NCBI GenBank assembly: GCA_020851395.1
Contig: JADZCW010000120.1
Coordinates: forward strand, 1-12,967
Direction of reading: 5' to 3'
Length of the DNA stretch: 12,967 nucleotides
Source of the DNA: Phycisphaeraceae bacterium
GTDB taxonomy: Bacteria; Planctomycetota; Phycisphaerae; Phycisphaerales; Phycisphaeraceae
Both the position numbers and the translations under genes were made by a program. The number at the start of each line of letters is the position of its first letter. Position 1 is the stretch's first letter. The notes beneath the pieces are model-generated. The model searched no databases, had not been told where the DNA came from, and saw only the letters and a program-made list of their open reading frames with translations. Below are positions 1 to 6,848 of the stretch, piece after piece.

Positions 1-128
1 CCGAGCAGCAGCACGGGCCGGCCCTGGTACTGCCAGTAGTCCGGCCGCGTGGGCCACGGCCCGATCCGCTCCGCCTCGCCGCCGCTCGTCCCCGCGCGAT
101 GTCCTGGTGAATCCGTCGATGCGGGCAT
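1..128 (-). CDS. 5' end of a gene for a possible glycoside-hydrolase-like protein (partial, runs off the window)
   Basis: Only the first 42 codons are inside the window. The ATG at 128-126 is preceded, with a 6-nt spacer, by a strong Shine-Dalgarno stretch (GGGAGG, about 135-140), which fixes the start. The frame stays open to the edge. The protein starts MPASTD, passes through a Gly/Ser/Glu-rich stretch, then reads IGPWPTRPDYWQYQGRPVLL from about residue 22. From memory, a 'GPWP..PxYWQYxGKPVLLLG' block is typical of the start of the catalytic part in uncharacterised planctomycete and related proteins with a TIM-barrel glycosidase look. I could not check this by search. No signal peptide is visible at this start, so a secreted role is not supported by what is seen. 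It lies 107 bp downstream of the propeller/dockerin gene with no convincing terminator between them, so co-transcription is possible. Confidence 0.72.
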   Translation of the reverse strand, partial: MPASTDSPGHRAGTSGGEAERIGPWPTRPDYWQYQGRPVLLL

Positions 129-235
129 GGCCGCCCTCCCTCTACCTCGGGCCCGCGCCTTCGCCGAGTGCACAACCTCCGTCGTCGGCGGCGTGCCAGT
201 GGATGGTGATGCCCCTTAGGGTAGAGGGGAACGGC

Positions 236-2167
236 TCAGTCGAGCAAATCGAAGATGCTCACCGGCTTGTCCAGGCCGTCAGGATCGCTGAGCAACTGCC
301 GGGCCGTGATGACGGGAGCGCCTGACGACACCGACCAATAACGCCCGTACGGGGAGGTTGGAGTCGAGCCGCCAACGGACGCCACAGCCGCGTCGTCCTC
401 GACCATCGTCGGCGAAGACTCCGAATCCTCCGGCGCAGTTTCCCGCACGGGTGAGGACGACTCAACGGGCTCATCCGTCGTCGACGTCGGTTCCACCGCG
501 GCCGGCTCGGCCTCCACCGGCTGCGACCCCGCTACCGACAAGCTCTGCGCCCCCCCGGTGCCCGCCTCCGTGCCCTGTGCCACCCCCGCCGACCCCCCGC
601 CGGCCAGCAGTGTCACGAACGGGTTGATGTCCTGCACGTTGATCAGTCCGTCGCCCGTCAGCTCCACGTCCGCGATCGCGATCTGCGGGTACTGCTCCAT
701 GTACGCCGCGAGGTTCCCCAACGCCAGCACGAACGGGTTGATGTCCTGCACGTTCACCAGCCCGTCGGCATTAAAATCCCCCGGCAGCGTCGCCGCTGGG
801 TGGCTGACGTGGGCCAGGAAGATGTCCGCTTCGCTGTTGCCGTCCGGCGACACGAGATTGGCCGCGTCGGAGTCGAAGACCGCCATCGTCCCGTCGCCGT
901 TGACCGCCGGGTTGGTGCTGAAACCATCGCTGTCCGGCCCGCCGGGATCGCGGCTCAGCCGCATCGTCTGCCCCGTGCTCAGCACGGTCATGAAGATGTC
1001 GTAACCGAAGTTCCCGTCCACGTCGCCGGCGACGAGATTCGACGCCATCGACTCGTACACCACCACCTTGCCGTCGGCGCTGAGCATCGGCTTGTAGCTC
1101 TGCTCGTTGGCGTTCGAGCCGTCCGGATCCTGACTGAGGCGCGTGATCTGCCCCGTCTGCCGGTCGTGCACGAAGATGTCAGAGAAGTACGTGTCCCCCG
1201 CCGGCCCGAGATTCGTCGCCTGCGACTCGAAGGCCACGAGCCGCCCGTCGTCCGAGATCGACGGCGCCGAGCTCGACCCGCCAGCCTCGTCCCCACCGCT
1301 CGCCACGCTCACACGCGTCAGCGCCCCGTTCACGCGGTCGAGCACGAAGACGTCACTCTCGAAGTTACCGTCGCCAGTCACCAGGTTGTCCGCCAGCGAC
1401 TCGAACGCCACGAACCGCCCGTCGGCGCTCAGCGCCGGCCGCCCGCTGGCATCGTTGCCCTCTGCCCCCCCCACTGGATTCACGCTCACACGTGTCGTGC
1501 TCGACGTCTGCGTGTCAAAGAGGAACACGTCCCACGTCCCGTTGTGATCGTCAGCCACCAGGTCCGAGGCCTGGGACATGTACGCGATGTACCGCCCGTC
1601 CGCGCTGATCGTCGCGTTGCCGCTGCGGTTGTTCGGGTCGTTCCCGCCCGTGTCCCGGCTGACGCGCCAGATCGCCTGCGACTGCCGGTCGTAAAGGAAC
1701 ACATCCCACGTCCCGTTGCCGTCGCCCGCCACAAGGTTCGACGCCAGCGACTCAAAGACCATGTAACGCCCGTCAGCGCTCAGCCGGGCACCGATCGACA
1801 GATCGTTCGCCTCCGAACCGTCGTAGCCCTTGGTCACCAGCGTCGTCTGGTTCGTCTGCAGGTCTCGCAGGTAGAGCTGCCCCACCGGCTGGGTCACGCC
1901 CGCCGTCAGGTCCAGCGCCGTGGAGGTGAACGCCGCGTAGTGCCCGTCGGCGCTGATCGCCGGCCGCAGGCTCAGCCCGTCCGCCGCATCGCCGCCGGGC
2001 GTGAGGCTGAGGATCTCCAGGCCCGTCACCGTGCTGCTCATCAGCAGGCGAGCCTCGATCGCCTCGAACGCCGGTCCTCCAGCTTCGTTCACATCGACAA
2101 ACGCATCGCCGCCACGCCGCGAGAGCTTCCGCGCCGCCGGCAACGATCGCATGCTCCGATCGACCAT
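236..2167 (-). CDS. Secreted LEPR-XLL-type protein with seven-bladed TolB-like propeller and internal dockerin-like repeats
   Basis: The protein is 643 residues from the chosen start. Residues 34-45 (FEAIEARLLMSS) match the LEPR-XLL motif found near the N-terminus of many planctomycete surface or secreted proteins. Residues about 68-456 hold exactly seven PD40-like repeats, each with an (I/L)SADGR(Y/F)-type strand (residues 71, 129, 187, 246, 304, 362, 422), which implies a closed TolB-like beta-propeller. Two dockerin-like calcium loops follow, DFNADGLVNVQD (464-475) and a degenerate ELTGDGLINVQD (502-513), each leading into INPFV. A Pro/Glu/Ser/Thr-rich linker (about 526-605) and a conserved-looking tail ending SIFDLLD close the protein. 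The frame is open upstream to 2410, but I chose ATG 2167-2165 because AAAGGGGG lies about 10 nt before it and the motif then falls at the usual distance from the N-terminus. Its role is inferred: extracellular or cell-surface binding, possibly as part of a dockerin/cohesin-like assembly. No enzyme motif is visible. Confidence 0.88.
   Translation of the reverse strand: MVDRSMRSLPAARKLSRRGGDAFVDVNEAGGPAFEAIEARLLMSSTVTGLEILSLTPGGDAADGLSLRPAISADGHYAAFTSTALDLTAGVTQPVGQLYLRDLQTNQTTLVTKGYDGSEANDLSIGARLSADGRYMVFESLASNLVAGDGNGTWDVFLYDRQSQAIWRVSRDTGGNDPNNRSGNATISADGRYIAYMSQASDLVADDHNGTWDVFLFDTQTSSTTRVSVNPVGGAEGNDASGRPALSADGRFVAFESLADNLVTGDGNFESDVFVLDRVNGALTRVSVASGGDEAGGSSSAPSISDDGRLVAFESQATNLGPAGDTYFSDIFVHDRQTGQITRLSQDPDGSNANEQSYKPMLSADGKVVVYESMASNLVAGDVDGNFGYDIFMTVLSTGQTMRLSRDPGGPDSDGFSTNPAVNGDGTMAVFDSDAANLVSPDGNSEADIFLAHVSHPAATLPGDFNADGLVNVQDINPFVLALGNLAAYMEQYPQIAIADVELTGDGLINVQDINPFVTLLAGGGSAGVAQGTEAGTGGAQSLSVAGSQPVEAEPAAVEPTSTTDEPVESSSPVRETAPEDSESSPTMVEDDAAVASVGGSTPTSPYGRYWSVSSGAPVITARQLLSDPDGLDKPVSIFDLLD
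614..754. repeat. 27-bp perfect direct repeat inside the dockerin-coding region
   Basis: Positions 614-640 and 728-754 are identical over 27 bases, 114 bp apart. Each copy encodes NVQDINPFV, the end of a dockerin calcium loop and the following helix start. All nine codons are the same, including synonymous positions. Confidence 0.9.
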
Positions 2168-2248
2168 CGGCTCAAACCCCCTTTGTGTTTTCGCCCCACC
2201 ACACCAAGCCTGTGCGGCCACCTTGATCGCCTTGCACGATCTAGGGTT

Positions 2249-2277
2249 AATTAAACCCCCAAAAAAAGCCCGGTCAA
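2249..2277 (-). promoter_or_regulatory. Candidate promoter for the propeller/dockerin gene
   Basis: On the minus strand, TTGACC (2277-2272) resembles a -35 box. It is followed after 17 bp by the AT-rich TTAATT (2254-2249), a poor -10 match within an otherwise GC-rich background. The implied start of transcription is about 75 nt upstream of the chosen ATG at 2167. The element lies within the 239-bp gap after the thiamine gene, which supports separate transcription of the downstream gene. The call rests on sequence resemblance only. Confidence 0.4.
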
Positions 2278-2338
2278 GGCTCCCCACCTTTTTCATCACC
2301 CGCCGGGCCAACCAGCGCGACGGTGCGACCTGTGCGGC

Positions 2339-2362
2339 CTGCCGCATGTGAACCTGCGGCAG
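2339..2362 (-). repeat. 8-bp perfect inverted repeat downstream of thiD2-thiE, no U-tract
   Basis: CTGCCGCA (2339-2346) and TGCGGCAG (2355-2362) are perfect inverted repeats with an 8-nt loop, about 45 nt past the stop of the ThiD2-ThiE gene. No T-run follows on the minus strand, so it is not a standard intrinsic terminator. It could slow transcription or protect the 3' end of the upstream mRNA. On the minus strand the second arm could also pair with an adjacent GCCGCA, giving an alternative small hairpin. Confidence 0.45.
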
Positions 2363-2406
2363 ATAGTCCGTCTGTAACGCCTGCCCTCTGACGTCGACTC
2401 GCCGCC

Positions 2407-3456
2407 TCACGCCTCCCGTTTCACTGCCCGCACCAGCGACTCAGCCACCGCCCGCGGATCGTCCGCCCCGCAGACCGCGCTGCTGACCGCCACCCCCCGG
2501 GCCCCCGCCGCGACCACCTCTGCCACGTTCCCCACTCCGATCCCCCCGATCGCCAGATGCGCCAGGCTGGGAAACTCTCGCGTAAACACCCGTACATATT
2601 CGGGCCCCGCGATGAAGTCCTTCTTCTTCGTCGCCGTGCTGAACATCGGCCCCACGCCGCAGTAGTCCGCCCCGTCGGCCACGGCTCTCCTGGCCTGCTC
2701 GAGGTTGCCCGTGCTCACGCCGATCAACAGCCGCCGTCCAACGATCTTACGGGCCTCGGCGCACGGCAGATCCTCCTGCCCCAGGTGCACGCCGTCCGCC
2801 CCGGCCGCCAACGCCACGTCCAATCGATCATTCACGACGACGCTCACCCCCCGCGGCCGACAGAGCTCCACCAATTCCCTCGACCGCCGCAGAAGCTCGC
2901 TCGTCGGAAGATCCTTCTCCCGCAATTGCAGACCGTCCGCCCCGCCCTCGACCGCCGCCCGCGCCACGCCTGACCAGTCCCCGCCCCGGCACAGCGACTC
3001 GGTCAGCAGCACGCACAGCTTCCACTGCCGCCTCCGCCCGCTTCCGAGCATCAGGCACAGCCTTTTTTCCAGCTCATACCCCCGGTAGCGCATCGCCTCA
3101 ACCGCCGTGGCCAACCCCGGGTCAACTGTCTTGCCGTACTCCTCGATCGCCCGCAGCGCCTCGCTCAGCCGCTTGCCCGCCGCCATCGCCACGTCCCAGG
3201 CCGACTCCCGAGCCATCTCCCCCGGATGGCTAATCGTCGTCCCCACGTCGCCGGGCGTGTCGCGATGCCCCATCCGGGCCGTCTCGTCGAGCCCGCCGAC
3301 GCTCCGCATCGCCTGCGCGAAGTCGTGTCGTAGCATCTTGAACGCCTCGGTCAGCGCCGCGTTGTCGAGCAGGAAGCGCGCCGCCTCCTCCATCACCCGC
3401 AGCGCTTCGCGGGCACGGTTGGCGTTGGCGTCGAGGATGCGATGCACGCCGGACAT
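2407..3456 (-). CDS. thiE: ThiD2-ThiE fusion: HMP-phosphate kinase-like domain plus thiamine phosphate synthase
   Basis: This is a two-domain thiamine biosynthesis protein of 349 residues. Residues 1 to about 135, starting MSGVHRILDANANRAREALR, match the ThiD2 domain, known as a monofunctional hydroxymethylpyrimidine-phosphate kinase. Residues about 145-345 are a ThiE barrel that joins HMP-pyrophosphate to thiazole phosphate to give thiamine phosphate. ThiE landmarks are QLREK (177-181), VNDRLD (208-213), DGVHLGQ (221-227), VSTGN (247-251), GVGPMF (267-272) and AIGGI (302-306). The diphosphate- and Mg-binding segments therefore look intact. The ATG at 3456-3454 has GGAG 8 nt upstream. It starts 18 nt after the stop of the LAB_N gene and is probably the last gene of that operon, although its function is unrelated. 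No TPP riboswitch is seen nearby. The enzyme is cytoplasmic, with no signal or membrane segment. Confidence 0.95.
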   Translation of the reverse strand: MSGVHRILDANANRAREALRVMEEAARFLLDNAALTEAFKMLRHDFAQAMRSVGGLDETARMGHRDTPGDVGTTISHPGEMARESAWDVAMAAGKRLSEALRAIEEYGKTVDPGLATAVEAMRYRGYELEKRLCLMLGSGRRRQWKLCVLLTESLCRGGDWSGVARAAVEGGADGLQLREKDLPTSELLRRSRELVELCRPRGVSVVVNDRLDVALAAGADGVHLGQEDLPCAEARKIVGRRLLIGVSTGNLEQARRAVADGADYCGVGPMFSTATKKKDFIAGPEYVRVFTREFPSLAHLAIGGIGVGNVAEVVAAGARGVAVSSAVCGADDPRAVAESLVRAVKREA

Positions 3457-3474
3457 CTTGGGTGCTCCACGGGA

Positions 3475-4062
3475 TCAGATCGCCTCCGCCGGCGCCTGCC
3501 CATTCTCCTCACGGCGGATCAGCACCAGGTTCCGCAGGTACACGTGCCATCCCGCCGCCTGCCCCAGCACGCCCACCGCGTCCTTGCGCCACAGGAAGTA
3601 GATCATGAGCATCGTCGCCCCGATCAGGCTCATCCACCAGAACCCCCGCGGCACCACGCTCCGCTTGGCCTTCTCGCTCGCCAGCCACTGCACGATCATC
3701 CGCCCGGTAAACAGCACCTGCCCCAAGAGCCCAAAGACCACCCACAGCACCCCCGTCCAATTCGTGATGTTCAGCAGCACGAAGAGCTTGCCCCCGAGCC
3801 GCTGCCGCTCCTGACTCTGGGCCAGGAGCTCCACGAATTCCTGCGGGCTGAGCGTCCGCCGACCCTCGCGCGTCGGCGCGATCACCAGGTATTGACCGTC
3901 CGCGGCGTGCTCAACCGTGACGTCCTGCAGCCTCAGGCTCAGGTCGATCGCCAGCTCGGCGTCGTCCGGCCGATTCTCCAGGCTCGCCCACGCCCAACCG
4001 GTGCTCACGCCCGCCGTGACCAGCACCGCCACCAGCGCCAGACGCATCGACAGACGCCTCAT
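3475..4062 (-). CDS. Standalone LAB_N (lipid-A-disaccharide synthase N-terminal domain) membrane protein
   Basis: The protein has 195 residues from ATG 4062-4060. The longer open frame upstream is a shadow of the glycosyltransferase gene. The start overlaps that gene's stop as ATGA and has GGAGG 7 nt upstream, so translation is probably coupled. A hydrophobic N-terminus (about 7-25) serves as a signal or anchor, followed by a polar, probably periplasmic region (26-95). Residues about 98-185 carry the LAB_N pattern: GLLGQVLFTGRMIVQW (111-126), SEK (129-131), SVVPRGFWWMSL (135-146), YFLWRKD (155-161), GQ (167-168) and YLRNL (175-179). This domain occurs at the N-terminus of some LpxB proteins and as short proteins beside GT2 and ArnT-like enzymes. 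As I recall it is a membrane domain related to MtN3/PQ-loop families. A role in handling a lipid-linked sugar is inferred from its neighbours. No LpxB catalytic domain is present. Confidence 0.9.
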   Translation of the reverse strand: MRRLSMRLALVAVLVTAGVSTGWAWASLENRPDDAELAIDLSLRLQDVTVEHAADGQYLVIAPTREGRRTLSPQEFVELLAQSQERQRLGGKLFVLLNITNWTGVLWVVFGLLGQVLFTGRMIVQWLASEKAKRSVVPRGFWWMSLIGATMLMIYFLWRKDAVGVLGQAAGWHVYLRNLVLIRREENGQAPAEAI

Positions 4063-4826
4063 GGCCGAACCTCCCGCACGTCCCACACCCGATGCCGCCG
4101 GATCATCCACCGCACCGCCAGCGTGTCCATCAGCCCCGACAGCCCCCGGTTGAGGATGCCATACTTCGTCACCCCCGCCACCCGCGGATGGTGGCTGGCC
4201 GGCATCTCGATCACCCGCGCCCCGAGCATCCGCGCGTAGGCCGGCATGAACCGATGCATCCCCTTGAACATCAGCAGCATCTGCCGCGCGACTTCCGCCC
4301 GCATCACCCGCGTCGAGCACCCCGTGTCGCGGATCGTGTCGCCCAGCAGCAGCCGGCGCGTCGTTCGCCCGACCCAGCTCGAGACCTTGCGCACAAGGTT
4401 GTCCTGCCGGTGGGCCGAGCGATCGCCCTGCACGAAGTCCGCCTGCCCCTGAAGGATCTTCCCCATCATCACCGGCAGGTCAGCCGGGTCGTTCTGCAAG
4501 TCCGCGTCGAGCGTGGCCACGAACCGCCCGCGCGCCGCCTGGATCCCCGCGTGCATGGCCGCCGACTGCCCCCGCGCCGCCGGCCGGTGCAGCACGCGCA
4601 CCCACGGATGCACCCGCGCCTGCTCCAGCAGCGCCTCGAGCGTCCCATCCGTCGACCCGTCATCGACGACGATCAGCTCCACCGCCACGCCCTTCTGCGC
4701 CACCGCCCGGTCGATCTGCTCGACCAGCGGCCCGACGTTCTCCACCTCGTTGTGGGCTGGCACGACGATCGAGAGCAGGCCGTCGTTGGGGGTGGGTGTT
4801 GTCGAGGCATCGCGAGCGTTGGGCAT
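4059..4826 (-). CDS. GT2 family glycosyltransferase, DPM-synthase/ArnC-like
   Basis: A 255-residue GT-A enzyme. The nucleotide-sugar fold begins at about residue 17 with LLSIVVPAHNE. DDGSTD (55-60) and DADLQND (107-113, the DxD-type metal site) are intact. Also present are TGCSTRVM (168-175), HRFMP (191-195) and the late RVAGVTKYG block (215-223), which is typical of dolichol- or polyprenyl-phosphate sugar transferases. It most likely moves a sugar from a nucleotide donor onto undecaprenyl phosphate on the cytoplasmic face; the sugar cannot be read from sequence. No long C-terminal membrane hairpin is present, so it resembles the short, soluble or peripheral class. It starts 10 nt after the ArnT-like gene and its TGA overlaps the ATG of the LAB_N gene, so the three form one translational unit. 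Upstream of the ATG at 4826-4824 there is only a weak GAAGAG ribosome site. Confidence 0.92.
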   Translation of the reverse strand: MPNARDASTTPTPNDGLLSIVVPAHNEVENVGPLVEQIDRAVAQKGVAVELIVVDDGSTDGTLEALLEQARVHPWVRVLHRPAARGQSAAMHAGIQAARGRFVATLDADLQNDPADLPVMMGKILQGQADFVQGDRSAHRQDNLVRKVSSWVGRTTRRLLLGDTIRDTGCSTRVMRAEVARQMLLMFKGMHRFMPAYARMLGARVIEMPASHHPRVAGVTKYGILNRGLSGLMDTLAVRWMIRRHRVWDVREVRP

Positions 4827-4836
4827 GTTGACTCTT

Positions 4837-6768
4837 CTAGGGCGTGACCGGAGCCGTCGTGGCTGGGGAGGTGGACTCGGGGGGCGTCGCCGCGGGCTGG
4901 GTCTGCGCCGACGGTCCGAAGCGGTACCGCCAGACCTTCTTGCCGATCGACGTCAGTTCACCGACCGCCTCAGCCGCCTCGGGCGACGGCAGCGGCTGGT
5001 CCGAATCGGCGATGATATAAAACTCCCCGTGTTCCGCCCAGGCGTTGGCCAGCTCGCTCGCCACGATCGTCGGCACGTCCTTTCCCAGGTAGAACAGCAC
5101 GCCCACGTCAACCATCGGCCGGGCCGGAACGCCCCCAACCCCCGCCGCGACAGCTGTTTCCGCCCTCTCCAGCCAGAAAACCTCCTGCCCCACCATCACC
5201 GGCCGCAGCCTTCCGAGCTCATCACGCAGCGGGTCACTCGCCCACGCCCCGCGCGTCAGCGGGAAGGCCAGCACGCTCATCATCACCACACCCCACGTCG
5301 CCCACGCCACCAACGCCCGCCCCGGCATCTGCCCCGCCGCCCAGCGCGCCGCCAGCACCACGATCAGCAGCAGCGCCACGCTCAGCCCCGTCAGATAGAT
5401 CTCCGCCCAATGCCAGATAGCCCCCGCCGCGGGAGCGTCTATCCATCCCCCCGTCCACCCCCCGGGCTCCAGCCACGCCCACGCCGCCGGTAGCAACGAC
5501 ATCGCCCCCAGCAGCACCGTGTGCGGCCAGCGCAGCCACCGCCACGAACGCGGGTATCGCCCCTGCGACGCCAGCTCGACGTACCGCCAGAACAGTTGCC
5601 CGATCAGCACCCCCGCCGCCGCCGCCGCCGGCGCCAGGAGGTCGGCCTGCCGGCTACGCCACTGCCCCGCTGCGCCCCCCGCCGCCGCGATCATCACCGC
5701 CATCACCGTCAGCCACCCCCAGCCCAGGAACAGCCGCGTCCGCGTCCCCGACGACGACGTGCTCATCGGCTGCAGCAACGCCCCGATCAGCCACAGCGTC
5801 CAGGGCAAGAGCGCCGCGAACAACGCCACTACCCGCCACCCCGCGTCACCCCAGCCCACCGCCACGTCGTCCGTCCGCTCCCGACTCCACAGCCACCGGC
5901 TCCAATTCTCCGGCGACACCCCCTGCACCATCCCCGCCCACGGCAGCACCATCAGGCTCGCGATCAGCACCGCCGCCACCAGCCCCATCAGGTGCCCCAC
6001 CCGCCCCGGGCACAGCAACAGGATCAACAGCAACGGAGCCACCACCAGCGGCGCCGCGATCAGCCCCGCCGTCAGCACCGCCGTCCCCAGGCACAGCCCG
6101 CACAGCACCCACCCCACGAATTGCCTCTCGATCGACGGCGCCGGCCGCAGCGGACGGATCGCCCACGTCCCGGCCGCCACCGACATCAGCATCAGCCCCG
6201 TGAGCATCATCGTCGGCGTCGCCGATCGCCCGTGAATGATCAGCATCGGGCTCGAGACGCACACCAGCGCCCCCATCACCGCCGACCCCGTCCCGCAGAT
6301 CACCCGCCCAATCCAGTACACCGCCGCGATCGCCACCAGCGCCCACGCCACCGACCCCATCCGCGTGCGCAGCAGCGCCTCGCGCAGCCGCGGGTTCTCG
6401 GGGTCCATCCCGCTCAGCAGCGCCTGCTGCATCCAGTGCACCGCCGGCGGCCGGTCCCAGCGCGCCCGCCCGTTGAGCTGCGGTGCCAGCCACTCGGCCA
6501 AGGACCCCGGCCGGGCGTGCAGCCGGTCCTGGAACAACTGACTCCGCAGCGACACCGCCACGGTCGTCAGCTCCCGCCGGTCCACCGCGTCCGGCCGCCA
6601 GACGTCGATCAGCAACGGCGGCAGGGCCAGCAGCAGGCACATCACCAGCCCCAGCCACGTCACCACCCTGCCCGCCCGCCCCTGCGGAACGCTCGGCAGG
6701 TGCTCGGGCGAGAGCACCGGGGTGGTCCTGGGCCTGGGCTGGTTGTCCGCCGCGGGAGATTGTGTCAT
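4837..6768 (-). CDS. ArnT/PMT-like polytopic glycosyltransferase (GT39/GT83 type)
   Basis: A 643-residue integral membrane protein. A short cytoplasmic N-terminus precedes the first membrane helix (about 35-55). The first outer loop carries DAVDRRE (60-66), in the place of the catalytic Asp/Glu motif of ArnT and PMT enzymes, and WDRPPAVHW (104-112), equivalent to the 'KPPLxYW' motif. About ten further hydrophobic segments run to residue 500. A soluble, probably periplasmic, C-terminal domain follows (about 508-620), ending in a Pro/Thr/Ala tail. Family members take a sugar from a polyprenyl-phosphate carrier and attach it to lipid A or another acceptor on the outer side of the inner membrane. 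In the region expected to hold a second acidic residue (about 179-189, HGRSATPTMML) there is none, so its activity or specificity may differ. It is the first gene of a GT2 and LAB_N operon. The ATG at 6768-6766 has a modest AGGCGGA upstream. Confidence 0.88.
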   Translation of the reverse strand: MTQSPAADNQPRPRTTPVLSPEHLPSVPQGRAGRVVTWLGLVMCLLLALPPLLIDVWRPDAVDRRELTTVAVSLRSQLFQDRLHARPGSLAEWLAPQLNGRARWDRPPAVHWMQQALLSGMDPENPRLREALLRTRMGSVAWALVAIAAVYWIGRVICGTGSAVMGALVCVSSPMLIIHGRSATPTMMLTGLMLMSVAAGTWAIRPLRPAPSIERQFVGWVLCGLCLGTAVLTAGLIAAPLVVAPLLLILLLCPGRVGHLMGLVAAVLIASLMVLPWAGMVQGVSPENWSRWLWSRERTDDVAVGWGDAGWRVVALFAALLPWTLWLIGALLQPMSTSSSGTRTRLFLGWGWLTVMAVMIAAAGGAAGQWRSRQADLLAPAAAAAGVLIGQLFWRYVELASQGRYPRSWRWLRWPHTVLLGAMSLLPAAWAWLEPGGWTGGWIDAPAAGAIWHWAEIYLTGLSVALLLIVVLAARWAAGQMPGRALVAWATWGVVMMSVLAFPLTRGAWASDPLRDELGRLRPVMVGQEVFWLERAETAVAAGVGGVPARPMVDVGVLFYLGKDVPTIVASELANAWAEHGEFYIIADSDQPLPSPEAAEAVGELTSIGKKVWRYRFGPSAQTQPAATPPESTSPATTAPVTP

Positions 6769-6780
6769 GGCGATCCGCCT

Positions 6781-6796
6781 GTGTCAGACGTGACAC
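6781..6796 (-). promoter_or_regulatory. Perfect inverted repeat GTGTCA-N4-TGACAC, possible operator
   Basis: A perfect 6-bp inverted repeat with a 4-bp centre lies 12 bp upstream of the ArnT-like start codon. It sits across the start of transcription predicted from the neighbouring candidate promoter. A repressor or dimeric regulator could bind here, or a small leader hairpin could form. The short arms make chance a real possibility. Confidence 0.4.
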
Positions 6797-6800
6797 GATG

Positions 6801-6830
6801 AGTGTACCCCCGCCCGGCCGTAAGCGCAAA
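6801..6830 (-). promoter_or_regulatory. Candidate promoter for the glycosylation operon
   Basis: On the minus strand TTGCGC (6830-6825) and TACACT (6806-6801) are 18 bp apart and resemble -35 and -10 boxes, with 3/6 and 4/6 matches to the sigma-70 consensus. They lie in the only gap of notable size (80 bp) between the transglutaminase gene and the ArnT-like gene, where a new transcription unit would be expected. The call rests on sequence resemblance only. Confidence 0.4.
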
Positions 6831-6848
6831 AGGCCGGCCGGACGCCCC

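Noticed and set aside
212..229. A possible terminator hairpin after the propeller gene
   Set aside because: The stem is only 5 bp (CCCCT/AGGGG) with an 8-nt loop and no T-run follows on the minus strand.
800..2254. A 484-codon plus-strand open frame
   Set aside because: It lies opposite the propeller gene and its Arg/Val/His repeats simply mirror the propeller repeats. The minus-strand frame has clear domains.
3457..3474. A TPP riboswitch controlling the thiamine gene
   Set aside because: The upstream gap is only 18 bp and no conserved TPP-aptamer segments were recognised there or in the coding region just before it.
4063..4320. An 86-codon N-terminal extension of the LAB_N protein
   Set aside because: It is an Ala/Gly/Asp-rich shadow of the GT2 gene. 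ATG 4062 has a good ribosome site and gives a sensible signal segment.
5521..6801. A 426-codon plus-strand open frame
   Set aside because: It is very rich in Arg, Pro, His and Gln and lies opposite the ArnT-like gene; it is a typical GC-rich antisense shadow with no motif.
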